Assembly: GCA_023393655.1 (NCBI GenBank)
Contig: JAEWKP010000225.1
Coordinates: 1-15,364 of the forward strand
DNA: 15,364 bases
Source of the DNA: Pseudomonadota bacterium
GTDB taxonomy: Bacteria > Pseudomonadota > Alphaproteobacteria > Rhizobiales > Beijerinckiaceae
Reading direction: 5' to 3'
Below, piece by piece: positions 1 to 6,488 of this stretch. The position numbers were made by a program, and so were the translations under genes. Each line of letters begins with the position of its first letter. The stretch's first letter is position 1. The notes under the pieces were generated by a model that was not told where the DNA came from, made no database searches, and saw nothing but the letters and a program-made list of their open reading frames with translations.

Positions 1-12
1 GATCAGGGCCAT
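1..12 (-). CDS. fdsA: Formate dehydrogenase alpha subunit, first four codons only (partial)
   Basis: Only the start codon and three further codons (Met-Ala-Leu-Ile) are inside the window; the gene continues off the left edge. On the minus strand a GGAGG ribosome binding site lies 5 bases before the ATG, and the fdsB stop codon sits just upstream of that site, so the gene is translationally linked to fdsB. Family knowledge: in fds operons the gene after fdsB encodes the large catalytic alpha subunit, which carries the bis-MGD molybdenum cofactor and several iron-sulfur clusters, and its proteins often begin with Met-x-Leu-Ile. The identity is inferred from order and this start, not from visible domains. 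Confidence 0.6.
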
Positions 13-22
13 CTCAGCCTCC

Positions 23-1588
23 TCACTCGGCCGCCAGAGGCAGCGGAGGACGGTCGAAATCTTCGGGGAAATGGTTGAGCGCGCTCAGCACCGGCATGGG
101 GGTCAGGCCACCCATCGCGCAGAGCGCGGCGTCGGTCATCAGCTTCGAGAGATCGCGCAGCACAGCGATATTCTTGGGAACCTCGGCGCCGGCGATGATG
201 CGGTCCATCGTCTCGACGCCGCGCGTCGCGCCGATCCGGCAGGGCGTGCACTTGCCGCAGCTTTCCTTGGCGCAGAATTCGAAGGCGAAGCGGGCCTGTT
301 TGGCCATATCGACGCTGTCGTCGAACACGACGATGCCGCCATGGCCGAGCATCGCCCGCATGGAGGCGAGCGCCTCATAGTCCATCTGCACGTCGAGCTG
401 TTCGGCGGTGAGATAGGCGCCGAGCGGCCCGCCGACCTGCACGGCCCGGATCGGCCGGCCCGAGAGCGTGCCGCCGCCCATGTCCTCGATGATCTCACGC
501 AGTGAGATGCCGAAGGCGAGCTCGATCAGCCCACCGCGCTTGACGTTGCCGCCGAGCTGGATCGGCAGCGTGCCGCGCGAGCGGCCCATGCCGTAATCGG
601 CATAGGCCTGCGCGCCATGGTCCAGGATCCACGGCACGGCGGCGAAGGAGAGCACGTTGTTGACGATGGTCGGCTTGCCGAACAGGCCCTGCAGGGCCGG
701 CAGCGGCGGTTTGGCCCGGACGATGGCACGCTTGCCTTCGAGGCTTTCGAGCAGCGAGGTCTCCTCGCCGCAGATATAGGCGCCGGCGCCGAGCCTCACT
801 TCGAGATGGAAGGCATGCTGCGAACCCATCACCGAAGCGCCGATCATCCCGGCGGCTTCCGCCTTCACGATGGCGCGCTGGAGCGTGCGATGGGCATGCG
901 GGTATTCCGAGCGCAGATAGACATAGCCGCGCGTCGCCCCGACCGCGATGGCGGCGATCGTCATGCCCTCGATCACGAGATAGGGGTCGCCTTCGAACAG
1001 CATGCGGTCGGCGAAGGTGCCGCTGTCGCCCTCGTCGGCATTGCAGACGATGTATTTCTGCTCGGCTCTGGCGTCGTGGACGGTCTTCCACTTGATGCCG
1101 GTCGGGAAGCCGGCGCCGCCGCGCCCGCGCAGGCCCGAGGTCTTCACCGCCTCGACGATCTCGCTGCCGGTGAGGGAAAGCGCCTTCTCCAGACCCTTGA
1201 AGCCGCCATGAGCGCGGTAATCGGCAATCGAGAGCGGATCGATGACGCCGACGCGTTCGAAGGTGAGGCGCTGCTGGCGCTTCATCCAGTCGAGCTCGTC
1301 GGTCTTGCCGAGGCGCAACGCATGCGCGCCGCCAGATACGAGGCCGGCATCGAACAGCGAAGGTACATCCTTCGCCGCGACCGGACCGTAGGCGATGCGG
1401 CCCTCAGCCGTCTCGACCTCGATCAGCGGCTCCAGCCAGAGCATGCCGCGCGAGCCGTTGCGGATGATCTCGACGGAAAGCCCGCGCGCTGCCGCTTCAT
1501 TGGCGACAGCCTGCGCGACGGCTTCCGCGCCGACCGAGAGGGCGGCGGCGTCGATGGGAACGAAGATGCGGACCGGGGTGGCGCTCAT
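23..1588 (-). CDS. fdsB: NAD-dependent formate dehydrogenase beta subunit (NuoF-like)
   Basis: 521-residue flavoprotein subunit that passes electrons from formate oxidation to NAD+ in the cytoplasmic Mo-containing FdsABG complex. Residues 1-95 form a thioredoxin-like region that has lost the cluster cysteines. The NuoF-type part follows: the FMN-binding glycine-rich stretch GRGGAGFPTGIKW at 155-167, the NADH-site segment with CGEETSLLESLEG around 273-285, and a C-terminal [4Fe-4S] site with Cys444, Cys447 and Cys450 (CGKCTPC) plus Cys490. Length is normal for FdsB. The start at 1588 overlaps the fdsG stop by four bases (ATGA), which favours it over the upstream in-frame extension that would lie inside fdsG. 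fdsA follows with its own GGAGG. The family call is near certain. Confidence 0.96.
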   Translation of the reverse strand: MSATPVRIFVPIDAAALSVGAEAVAQAVANEAAARGLSVEIIRNGSRGMLWLEPLIEVETAEGRIAYGPVAAKDVPSLFDAGLVSGGAHALRLGKTDELDWMKRQQRLTFERVGVIDPLSIADYRAHGGFKGLEKALSLTGSEIVEAVKTSGLRGRGGAGFPTGIKWKTVHDARAEQKYIVCNADEGDSGTFADRMLFEGDPYLVIEGMTIAAIAVGATRGYVYLRSEYPHAHRTLQRAIVKAEAAGMIGASVMGSQHAFHLEVRLGAGAYICGEETSLLESLEGKRAIVRAKPPLPALQGLFGKPTIVNNVLSFAAVPWILDHGAQAYADYGMGRSRGTLPIQLGGNVKRGGLIELAFGISLREIIEDMGGGTLSGRPIRAVQVGGPLGAYLTAEQLDVQMDYEALASMRAMLGHGGIVVFDDSVDMAKQARFAFEFCAKESCGKCTPCRIGATRGVETMDRIIAGAEVPKNIAVLRDLSKLMTDAALCAMGGLTPMPVLSALNHFPEDFDRPPLPLAAE

Positions 1589-2061
1589 GAATGCGCCCTT
1601 CCGTGCTGGCAGAGCCCGGCGATGCGGGCGGCGTCGACGCGCCCGATCAATTCGCCATCGACCAGGGCGGACGGCCCGAGCGCGCAATTGCCGAGACAAT
1701 ACACCGTTTCGACCACGGCGTCGCCGGCATGGTGATCGTCGACCGCGATGCCGTGGGTGTGGGCGAGTTCGTCGACCACGCTTTCGCAGCCCAAAGCCTG
1801 GCAGGCTTCGGCCCGGCAGAGCTTGACGATGCGGGCCGGCTGCGGGGCGGTCTTGAAATCGTGATAGAAGGAGATCGCGCCATGGACCTCGGCGCGCGAG
1901 AGGTTCAGCACCTCGGCGATCAGCGACACGGCCTGCGGATCGACATAGCCGAACTCGTCCTGAAGGGCGTGCAGCATCGGCAGCGTGGCGCCTTCCAGAT
2001 GCGCCAGACCCGCGACGATCATGCGTGCGCTGTCCTGATCCCAGGCCGGATAACCCGCCAT
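1585..2061 (-). CDS. fdsG: NAD-dependent formate dehydrogenase gamma subunit (NuoE-like)
   Basis: 158-residue [2Fe-2S] subunit of the soluble NAD-linked formate dehydrogenase. The N-terminal helical part (about 1-70) is followed by a thioredoxin-like fold. The four cluster ligands are visible as Cys82 and Cys87 (CRAEAC) and Cys122 and Cys126 (CLGNC), the spacing typical of NuoE/HoxE/FdsG. By homology it relays electrons next to the FdsB FMN. It is the first gene of the operon fdsG-fdsB-fdsA and overlaps fdsB by four bases. A strong GGAGGAAAG ends directly before the ATG at 2061. A 227-bp gap to the upstream lysR gene carries two candidate LysR-type sites and a leader hairpin, so transcription probably begins in that gap. 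Confidence 0.96.
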   Translation of the reverse strand: MAGYPAWDQDSARMIVAGLAHLEGATLPMLHALQDEFGYVDPQAVSLIAEVLNLSRAEVHGAISFYHDFKTAPQPARIVKLCRAEACQALGCESVVDELAHTHGIAVDDHHAGDAVVETVYCLGNCALGPSALVDGELIGRVDAARIAGLCQHGRAHS

Positions 2062-2074
2062 CTTTCCTCCATAG

Positions 2075-2090
2075 GCCCGGTTCGCCGGGC
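2075..2090 (-). promoter_or_regulatory. Leader hairpin directly upstream of the fdsG ribosome binding site
   Basis: A perfect 6-bp stem, GCCCGG/CCGGGC, closes a four-base loop (CGAA on the mRNA sense). Its 3' arm ends about five bases before the GGAGG of fdsG. It could shape access to the ribosome binding site or protect the transcript 5' end. It has no U-tract, so it is not a standard terminator. The function is inferred from position only. Confidence 0.4.
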
Positions 2091-2150
2091 GCTCGTTAAG
2101 GGGAGGGTGGTTGAAACTGGAATGATTTCAAATCGTTTCTTTCGACCGTA

Positions 2151-2169
2151 TGATAGTTTTTGGCTATCA
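2151..2169. promoter_or_regulatory. Candidate LysR-type operator, proximal to fdsG (TGATAG-N7-CTATCA)
   Basis: Perfect 6-bp inverted repeat TGATAG/CTATCA with a 7-bp AT-rich spacer. The core ATAG-N7-CTAT fits the T-N11-A dyad known for LysR-type regulators. Its centre is about 99 bp upstream of the fdsG ATG, a plausible activator position. A second dyad with the same GATAG-N7-CTATC core lies about 125 bp further upstream. Binding by the neighbouring LysR protein is an inference. Confidence 0.6.
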
Positions 2170-2274
2170 ATCCGCAGGATAAGAAGCTGCCTTTCCTTCT
2201 GAGGTGGCTTGCGGTGCTCTGAAAATTGCGCCAAGTGCCGATTTTGCGCTGCACAATGCTGCGGTGCTTCTAAG

Positions 2275-2295
2275 ACGATAGGCGAAGTCTATCGT
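2275..2295. promoter_or_regulatory. Candidate LysR-type operator, distal, overlapping the lysR stop codon
   Basis: Perfect 7-bp inverted repeat ACGATAG/CTATCGT around a 7-bp spacer, sharing the core GATAG-N7-CTATC with the dyad at 2151-2169. The lysR stop codon (2289-2291) lies within one arm. It might instead act as a weak hairpin at the end of the lysR transcript, but there is no U-tract and the stem is short, so a protein-binding site that matches its neighbour is the better reading. Confidence 0.5.
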
Positions 2296-3203
2296 ACGAT
2301 CGGCCGCCGCGGCAGCCCGGCATCGGTCACGGGCTTCGTCATCATCAGCAGGTTGCGGGCGAGCGGCGCCACAGGCTGCCGGTCGGCCACGATCAGGCCG
2401 ATCGTGCGCTGCGCCTCCGGCTCGACCAGCGACAGCGCCCTCGTGCCGAGCGGCACGCCGAAGAATTCGAGCAATTGCAGGGAGACGATGCTGGCGACGC
2501 CCTGGATGCCGGCATGGGAGCACAGGTTGAAGATCGAGTTGGTCTCGATCATCGGCCGCGGCGCGGTGCCGACCGAGCGGAAGATGCCGTCGATGATGCG
2601 CCGGTTCTGCATGTCGCCGGTCAGCAGGCAGAGCTTCTGCTCGGCCGCTTCGGCCCAGGTGATCGTGTCGCGCGCGCCGAACGGCCCATCCTCGCGTGTC
2701 AGCAGCACATAAGATTCCTGGTAGATCGGCTTGGAGATCACCCGGTCGAGGGGCTCGTTGTCGAGATAGGTCAGCCCGACATCGAGCTCGAAATCGTCGA
2801 TGCCCTGCTGGATCTCCTGCGAGGTCAGCGACAGCACGGTGAGCGACACCGCCGGATAGCGCTCGGAGAAGGGCGCGGTGATATGGGCGATCATCGGCAG
2901 CGCGGTCAGGATCGCGCCGAGCCGGATGCGGCCGGAGACGCCCTCCCTCAGCTCCGCGATCGAATCCTTCATGATGTCGGCTTCGGCCAGGATACGCCGG
3001 CTATGGGCGAGCACGACCTCGCCTTCCTTGGTGAAGCCCTGGAAGCGCCGGCCGCGCTCGACGATCATCACGCCGAGCTCCTCTTCGAGCTGAACGATCG
3101 CGGCCGAGAGCGTCGGCTGCGAGACATGACAGGCCTCGGCCGCGCGGCGGAAATGCTTCTCGCGGGCGAGGGCGTCGAGATAGATCAACTGGCGAATGAT
3201 CAT
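2289..3203 (-). CDS. LysR-type transcriptional regulator, probable regulator of the formate dehydrogenase operon
   Basis: 304-residue LysR-family protein. The N-terminal winged helix-turn-helix covers about residues 1-60, with the typical FRRAAEACHVSQPTLSAAIVQLEEELG pattern (shown here as residues 18-44) and the family signature VER around 48-50. The rest is a periplasmic-binding-protein-like effector domain of usual length (about 90-290). The ATG at 3203 places the helix-turn-helix at the normal distance; an upstream in-frame ATG would add 38 unlikely residues. It lies upstream of fdsG on the same strand and is divergent from the luciferase-like gene. Fds operons in other bacteria are often accompanied by a LysR-type regulator (fdsR in Cupriavidus), so control of fds in response to formate is likely but inferred. 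It could also control the divergent oxidoreductase. Confidence 0.93.
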   Translation of the reverse strand: MIIRQLIYLDALAREKHFRRAAEACHVSQPTLSAAIVQLEEELGVMIVERGRRFQGFTKEGEVVLAHSRRILAEADIMKDSIAELREGVSGRIRLGAILTALPMIAHITAPFSERYPAVSLTVLSLTSQEIQQGIDDFELDVGLTYLDNEPLDRVISKPIYQESYVLLTREDGPFGARDTITWAEAAEQKLCLLTGDMQNRRIIDGIFRSVGTAPRPMIETNSIFNLCSHAGIQGVASIVSLQLLEFFGVPLGTRALSLVEPEAQRTIGLIVADRQPVAPLARNLLMMTKPVTDAGLPRRPIVR

Positions 3204-3280
3204 GGCGGCGGCGCGGGGGCGGCGGAGAGCGCCGCGCGCCCGAGCATCGGCAGAGTTCGCCGCGGTTGCAAGCGAGGCGG

Positions 3281-3342
3281 TTGCATTCGTGCAAACAGGC
3301 TGTTGCTGCCGGGGCAACGCCTGGAGAATTGCGCTGAGGCAA
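3281..3342. promoter_or_regulatory. Cluster of three TTGC-N6/7-GCAA dyads in the lysR / oxidoreductase divergent region
   Basis: Three inverted repeats stand in a row: TTGC-N6-GCAA at 3281-3294, GTTGC-N7-GCAAC at 3302-3318 and ATTGC-N6-GCAAT at 3328-3343. Centres are about 22 and 25 bp apart, near two helical turns. A further TTGCAA lies at 3266-3271. The cluster sits between the divergent starts at 3203 and 3413, where an operator serving both promoters would be expected. The dyads resemble sites of LysR-type or similar dimeric regulators, but they differ from the ATAG dyads near fdsG, so the cognate protein is uncertain. Confidence 0.5.
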
Positions 3343-3412
3343 TCCCGATCCTAACTCCCGGAGGCCGGGATGGCCGGCAGGCAAAGGGCTGCGTCGCGGC
3401 CTCGGGATGATC

Positions 3413-4444
3413 ATGGCACAGGAACTGGAATTCGGACTCGACACCTTCGGCGACGTCACCAACGGGGCGGGTGGCAAGCCGCTGCCGCATGCGCAGGTGA
3501 TCCGCAATCTCGTCGATGAAGCCGTCCTGGCCGATCAGGTCGGCATCGATTTCATCGGCGTCGGCGAGCATCATCGCGCCGATTTCGCGGTTTCCTCGCC
3601 GGAGACGGTGCTGGCCGGCATGGCCACGCGCACCAGCCGGATCAAGCTGGGTTCGGCCGTGACCGTGCTGAGCTCGGACGATCCGGTCCGTGTCTTCCAG
3701 CGCTTCTCGACCGTCGATGCGCTCTCGAACGGGCGCGCCGAGGTCATCCTGGGCCGTGGTTCCTTCACCGAGTCCTTCCCGCTCTTCGGCCTCGACCTGC
3801 GCGACTACGAGAAGCTGTTCGAGGAGAAGCTCGACCTTTTCGCCGGCCTGCTGCCGCAGGAGCCCTTGACGTGGCAAGGCTCGATCCGCCCGCCGCTCAA
3901 GGACCAACTGGTCTATCCGCCGGTCGAGAACGGCCCGCTCAAGACCTGGATCGGCGTCGGCGGCAGCCCGGAATCGGTGGTCCGTGCGGTGCGCTACGAC
4001 CTGCCCTTGATGCTCGCCATCATCGGCGGCGATCCCTTGCGCTTCAAGCCGTTCGTGGATTTGTACCATCGCGCCTATGGCCAGATCGGCAAGCCGGCGA
4101 AGCCCGTCGGCGTCCATTCGCCGGGCTATGTCGCGGCGACCGACGAACAGGCCAGGGAGGAGTTCTTCCCGGCCTATAAGCAGATGCGCGACCGCATCGG
4201 CGCGGAGCGCGGCTGGCCGCCGATGGGCCGGGACGAGTTCGAGCAGGAGGTCGCGCGCGGCTCGCTCTATCTCGGCTCGCCCGAGACGGTGGCGCGCAAG
4301 ATCGCGGCGACGGCCAAGGGGCTGGGCATTGCCCGCTTCCAGCTGAAGTACAGCGCCGGCCCGCTGGCGCATGAGAAGGCGATGGAGTGCATCCGGCTCT
4401 ATGGCGAGAAGGTCGTGCCGCTGGTGCGGGAAATGTTGGCCTGA
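3413..4444 (+). CDS. LLM-class flavin-dependent oxidoreductase (luciferase-like, Atu2307-like)
   Basis: 343-residue bacterial luciferase-like (TIM-barrel) flavoprotein. Visible family patterns are GVGEHHRADFAVSSPE near the N-terminus, the SAVTVLSSDDPVRVFQ strand-helix, the GRAEVILGRGSFTESFPLFG loop typical of the Atu2307-type LLM subfamily, and IGVGGSPESVVRA before the C-terminal part. Family members use reduced FMN (some F420) for monooxygenation or reduction; the substrate here is unknown. Starts at 3407 and 3413 are both possible. The second has a GGGA five bases upstream and was chosen; the difference is two codons. It is transcribed away from the lysR gene and converges on the bkdR-like gene, with a hairpin between. 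Family call sure, function unknown. Confidence 0.9.
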   Translation: MAQELEFGLDTFGDVTNGAGGKPLPHAQVIRNLVDEAVLADQVGIDFIGVGEHHRADFAVSSPETVLAGMATRTSRIKLGSAVTVLSSDDPVRVFQRFSTVDALSNGRAEVILGRGSFTESFPLFGLDLRDYEKLFEEKLDLFAGLLPQEPLTWQGSIRPPLKDQLVYPPVENGPLKTWIGVGGSPESVVRAVRYDLPLMLAIIGGDPLRFKPFVDLYHRAYGQIGKPAKPVGVHSPGYVAATDEQAREEFFPAYKQMRDRIGAERGWPPMGRDEFEQEVARGSLYLGSPETVARKIAATAKGLGIARFQLKYSAGPLAHEKAMECIRLYGEKVVPLVREMLA

Positions 4445-4457
4445 CGCATTCCTGAAA

Positions 4458-4494
4458 GGCCGTCATTCTCGGATCAAACCCGAGTGTGACGGCC
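4458..4494. terminator. Hairpin between convergent genes, probable bidirectional terminator
   Basis: Arms GGCCGTCA (4458-4465) and TGACGGCC (4487-4494) pair perfectly. After a two-base interruption an inner stem CTCGG/CCGAG (4468-4472 with 4480-4484) closes a 7-base loop. It fills most of the 52-bp gap between the ends of the LLM oxidoreductase gene and the bkdR-like gene, which converge here. No strong U-tract follows on either strand. The shape also resembles short interspersed GTCATTC...GAATGAC palindromes seen in related genomes, so it could be a dispersed repeat that also ends transcription. Confidence 0.6.
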
Positions 4495-4496
4495 GC

Positions 4497-4994
4497 TCAC
4501 CCCACCACCTTCAGCGGATCGACCGACAGCGTCCGCTTCAACGCCCTGAGCCCGAAGGTCGTCCGCGTCTGCCGCACCCCGGGAATGCGATAGATCGTTC
4601 CGCGCAGGAAGCGCTCGTAATGGTCGGTGCCGCTGACCACGACCTTGGCGAGATAATCGTATTCGCCGGTGACCAGATGGGCCTCGACCACCTCCGGTGC
4701 CCGGTTCAGCGCCTCGCCGCACTGGTCGAGCACCTTGTCGTCATGTTTGTCGAGCGTGATCTCGACGAAGACGATGTTGTTGTAGCCGAGCGCCTTGTGG
4801 TCGAGCAGCGCGACATATTTCTCGATCGCGCCGGACTCCTCCAGTCGCTTCACCCGCGTCCAGCAAGGCGAGGGCGAAAGCCCGACCTTTTCGGCCAGCG
4901 CCTGCGTGGTGAGGCGCCCGTCATCCCGCAGCGCGGCGAGAATCTTGCGATCGATCAGATCGAAAGCAGGACCGTTCTGGCTCTTTTTATTCAT
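4497..4994 (-). CDS. bkdR: Lrp/AsnC-family regulator, probable activator of the branched-chain oxoacid dehydrogenase operon
   Basis: 165-residue Lrp-type protein. The N-terminal AsnC helix-turn-helix (about residues 11-60) shows FDLIDRKILAALRDDGR, then LAEKVGLSPSPCWTRVKRLEESG. The C-terminal RAM domain (about 70-150) shows the VTGEYDYLAKV strand pattern used for ligand binding and oligomerisation. The ATG at 4994 gives the normal family length; an upstream TTG start would add a non-conserved 23-residue extension. No good ribosome binding site is visible. It is divergent from the bkd genes, as bkdR is in Pseudomonas putida, where this Lrp homologue activates bkd in response to branched-chain amino acids. 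The assignment rests on family plus that arrangement. Confidence 0.88.
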   Translation of the reverse strand: MNKKSQNGPAFDLIDRKILAALRDDGRLTTQALAEKVGLSPSPCWTRVKRLEESGAIEKYVALLDHKALGYNNIVFVEITLDKHDDKVLDQCGEALNRAPEVVEAHLVTGEYDYLAKVVVSGTDHYERFLRGTIYRIPGVRQTRTTFGLRALKRTLSVDPLKVVG

Positions 4995-5015
4995 CGGGAG
5001 ATCATTCTGAAGATT

Positions 5016-5064
5016 AAGGAAATTACAGAGATTCCTTTTGCCTGATTTCGCCGTTTCCGGCAAA
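5016..5064. promoter_or_regulatory. Two inverted repeats in the bkdR-bkdA1 divergent region, candidate Lrp-type sites
   Basis: AAGGAA-N10-TTCCTT spans 5016-5037 and is followed at once by TTTGCC-N16-GGCAAA at 5037-5064. Both lie just upstream of the bkdR start in the 230-bp divergent region (4995-5224), where Lrp-type regulators usually bind several degenerate AT-containing sites. The segment is clearly richer in A and T than the flanking genes. No confident -35/-10 pair could be fixed for either gene. Binding by the bkdR product is an inference from position. Confidence 0.35.
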
Positions 5065-5224
5065 TTCGGAATGAACCTCTGAACCGTCCCCGCTAGCGTT
5101 TGTTACAAGGGGAACGATCGTCGGCCGGCTGTGCACCTTGGCCCGCATCTCTGAAGAGCGCCGCGGGCGCTTGCGGGATGCGCGCGAAGGCGGAATGCTG
5201 GTGGCGTCAGGGATGGAGGCGCTC

Positions 5225-6484
5225 ATGAGCAGCGACAAGTCAGGCCAGGCGCCGGCAGCAACCCAGCCACTGCAGTTCCATGTCCCCAAACCGGCGAGCC
5301 GCCCGGGCGAGAAGCCGGACTTCTCCCATGTCGTGATCCCGAAGGCGGGCTCCGTCGCGCGCCCGCCGGTCGATGTCGATCCCAAGGACATCCGCGATCT
5401 CGCCTATTCGATCATCCGCGTGCTCAATCGCGAGGGCGAGGCGGTCGGCCCCTGGGTACCCGACCTCTCGCATGAGGACCTGATCCGCGGTTTGCGCCAC
5501 ATGATGACGCTGCGCACCTTCGACGGGCGCATGCAGATGGCGCAGCGCCAGGGCAAGACCTCATTCTACATGCAGCACACCGGCGAGGAGGCGGTGAGCT
5601 GCGCCTTCCGCATCGCGCTCCAGCCCGGCGACATGAACTTCCCGACCTATCGTCAGGCCGGCCTGTTGATCGCGCACGATTACCCGCTCGTCGACATGAT
5701 GTGCCAGATCTACTCGAACGAGCGCGACCCGATGAAGGGCCGGCAATTGCCGGTGATGTACTCGTCGAAAGAGCACGGCTTCTTCTCGATCTCGGGCAAT
5801 CTCGCGACGCAATACGTTCAGGCGGTCGGCTGGGCGATGGCCTCGGCGATCAAGAACGATACCCGCATCGCCGCTGCCTGGATCGGTGACGGCTCGACGG
5901 CGGAATCGGATTTCCACGCCGCGCTCGTCTTCGCCTCGACCTACAAGGCCCCCGTAGTCCTCAACGTCGTCAACAACCAGTGGGCGATCTCGACCTTCCA
6001 GGGCATCGCGCGCGGCGGCTCCGGCACCTTCGCGGCGCGTGGCCTCGGCTTCGGCATCCCGGCGCTCCGGGTCGACGGCAACGACTACCTCGCCGTCTAT
6101 GCCGTCGCGCAATGGGCGGTCGAGCGCGCCCGCCGCAATCTCGGGCCGACCCTGGTCGAATACGTCACCTACCGCGCCGGTGCCCATTCCACCTCGGACG
6201 ACCCGTCCGCCTACCGCCCCAAGCACGAATCCGACGACTGGCCGCTGGGCGATCCGCTGATCCGCCTGAAGCAGCACCTGATCGCGGTCGGCGCCTGGTC
6301 GGAAGAGCGCCACAAGCAGGCGGAGGCCGAGATCCTCGCCACCGTCATCGCCGCGCAGAAGGAGGCCGAGAGCTTCGGCACCCTGCATTCCGGCGGCAAG
6401 CCTTCGGCGCGCGACATCTTCGAGGACGTTTATGCCGAGCTGCCGCCGCATCTGCGCCGCCAGCGCCAGCAGATCGGAGTCTGA
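5225..6484 (+). CDS. bkdA1: Branched-chain 2-oxoacid dehydrogenase E1 component, alpha subunit
   Basis: 419-residue thiamine-diphosphate subunit of the E1 decarboxylase, which acts on the 2-oxoacids of valine, leucine and isoleucine and reductively acylates the lipoyl arm of E2. The ThDP motif is visible as GDG at 221-223, ending in NN at 250-251. The loop RAGAHSTSDDPSAYR (about 317-331) has the His-Ser-Thr-Ser pattern of the branched-chain family, which separates it from pyruvate dehydrogenase. An N-terminal extension of about 50 residues is normal for this bacterial type. GGAGG five bases before the ATG at 5225 fixes this start over an upstream in-frame one at 5138. It leads the operon and is four bases from E1 beta. 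Confidence 0.95.
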   Translation: MSSDKSGQAPAATQPLQFHVPKPASRPGEKPDFSHVVIPKAGSVARPPVDVDPKDIRDLAYSIIRVLNREGEAVGPWVPDLSHEDLIRGLRHMMTLRTFDGRMQMAQRQGKTSFYMQHTGEEAVSCAFRIALQPGDMNFPTYRQAGLLIAHDYPLVDMMCQIYSNERDPMKGRQLPVMYSSKEHGFFSISGNLATQYVQAVGWAMASAIKNDTRIAAAWIGDGSTAESDFHAALVFASTYKAPVVLNVVNNQWAISTFQGIARGGSGTFAARGLGFGIPALRVDGNDYLAVYAVAQWAVERARRNLGPTLVEYVTYRAGAHSTSDDPSAYRPKHESDDWPLGDPLIRLKQHLIAVGAWSEERHKQAEAEILATVIAAQKEAESFGTLHSGGKPSARDIFEDVYAELPPHLRRQRQQIGV

Positions 6485-6488
6485 CGCG

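Noticed and set aside
617..1735. Long plus-strand open frame opposite fdsB/fdsG
   Set aside because: It is antisense to two well-recognised genes, has no family features and Arg/Asp/His-rich composition typical of opposite-strand frames in GC-rich DNA.
2475..3410. 311-codon plus-strand frame opposite the lysR gene
   Set aside because: The lysR frame on the other strand has a clear helix-turn-helix and effector domain; this frame shows no recognisable protein pattern.
3200..4372. 390-codon minus-strand frame opposite the luciferase-like gene
   Set aside because: It is the complement of a conserved flavoprotein gene, with low-complexity composition and no motif.
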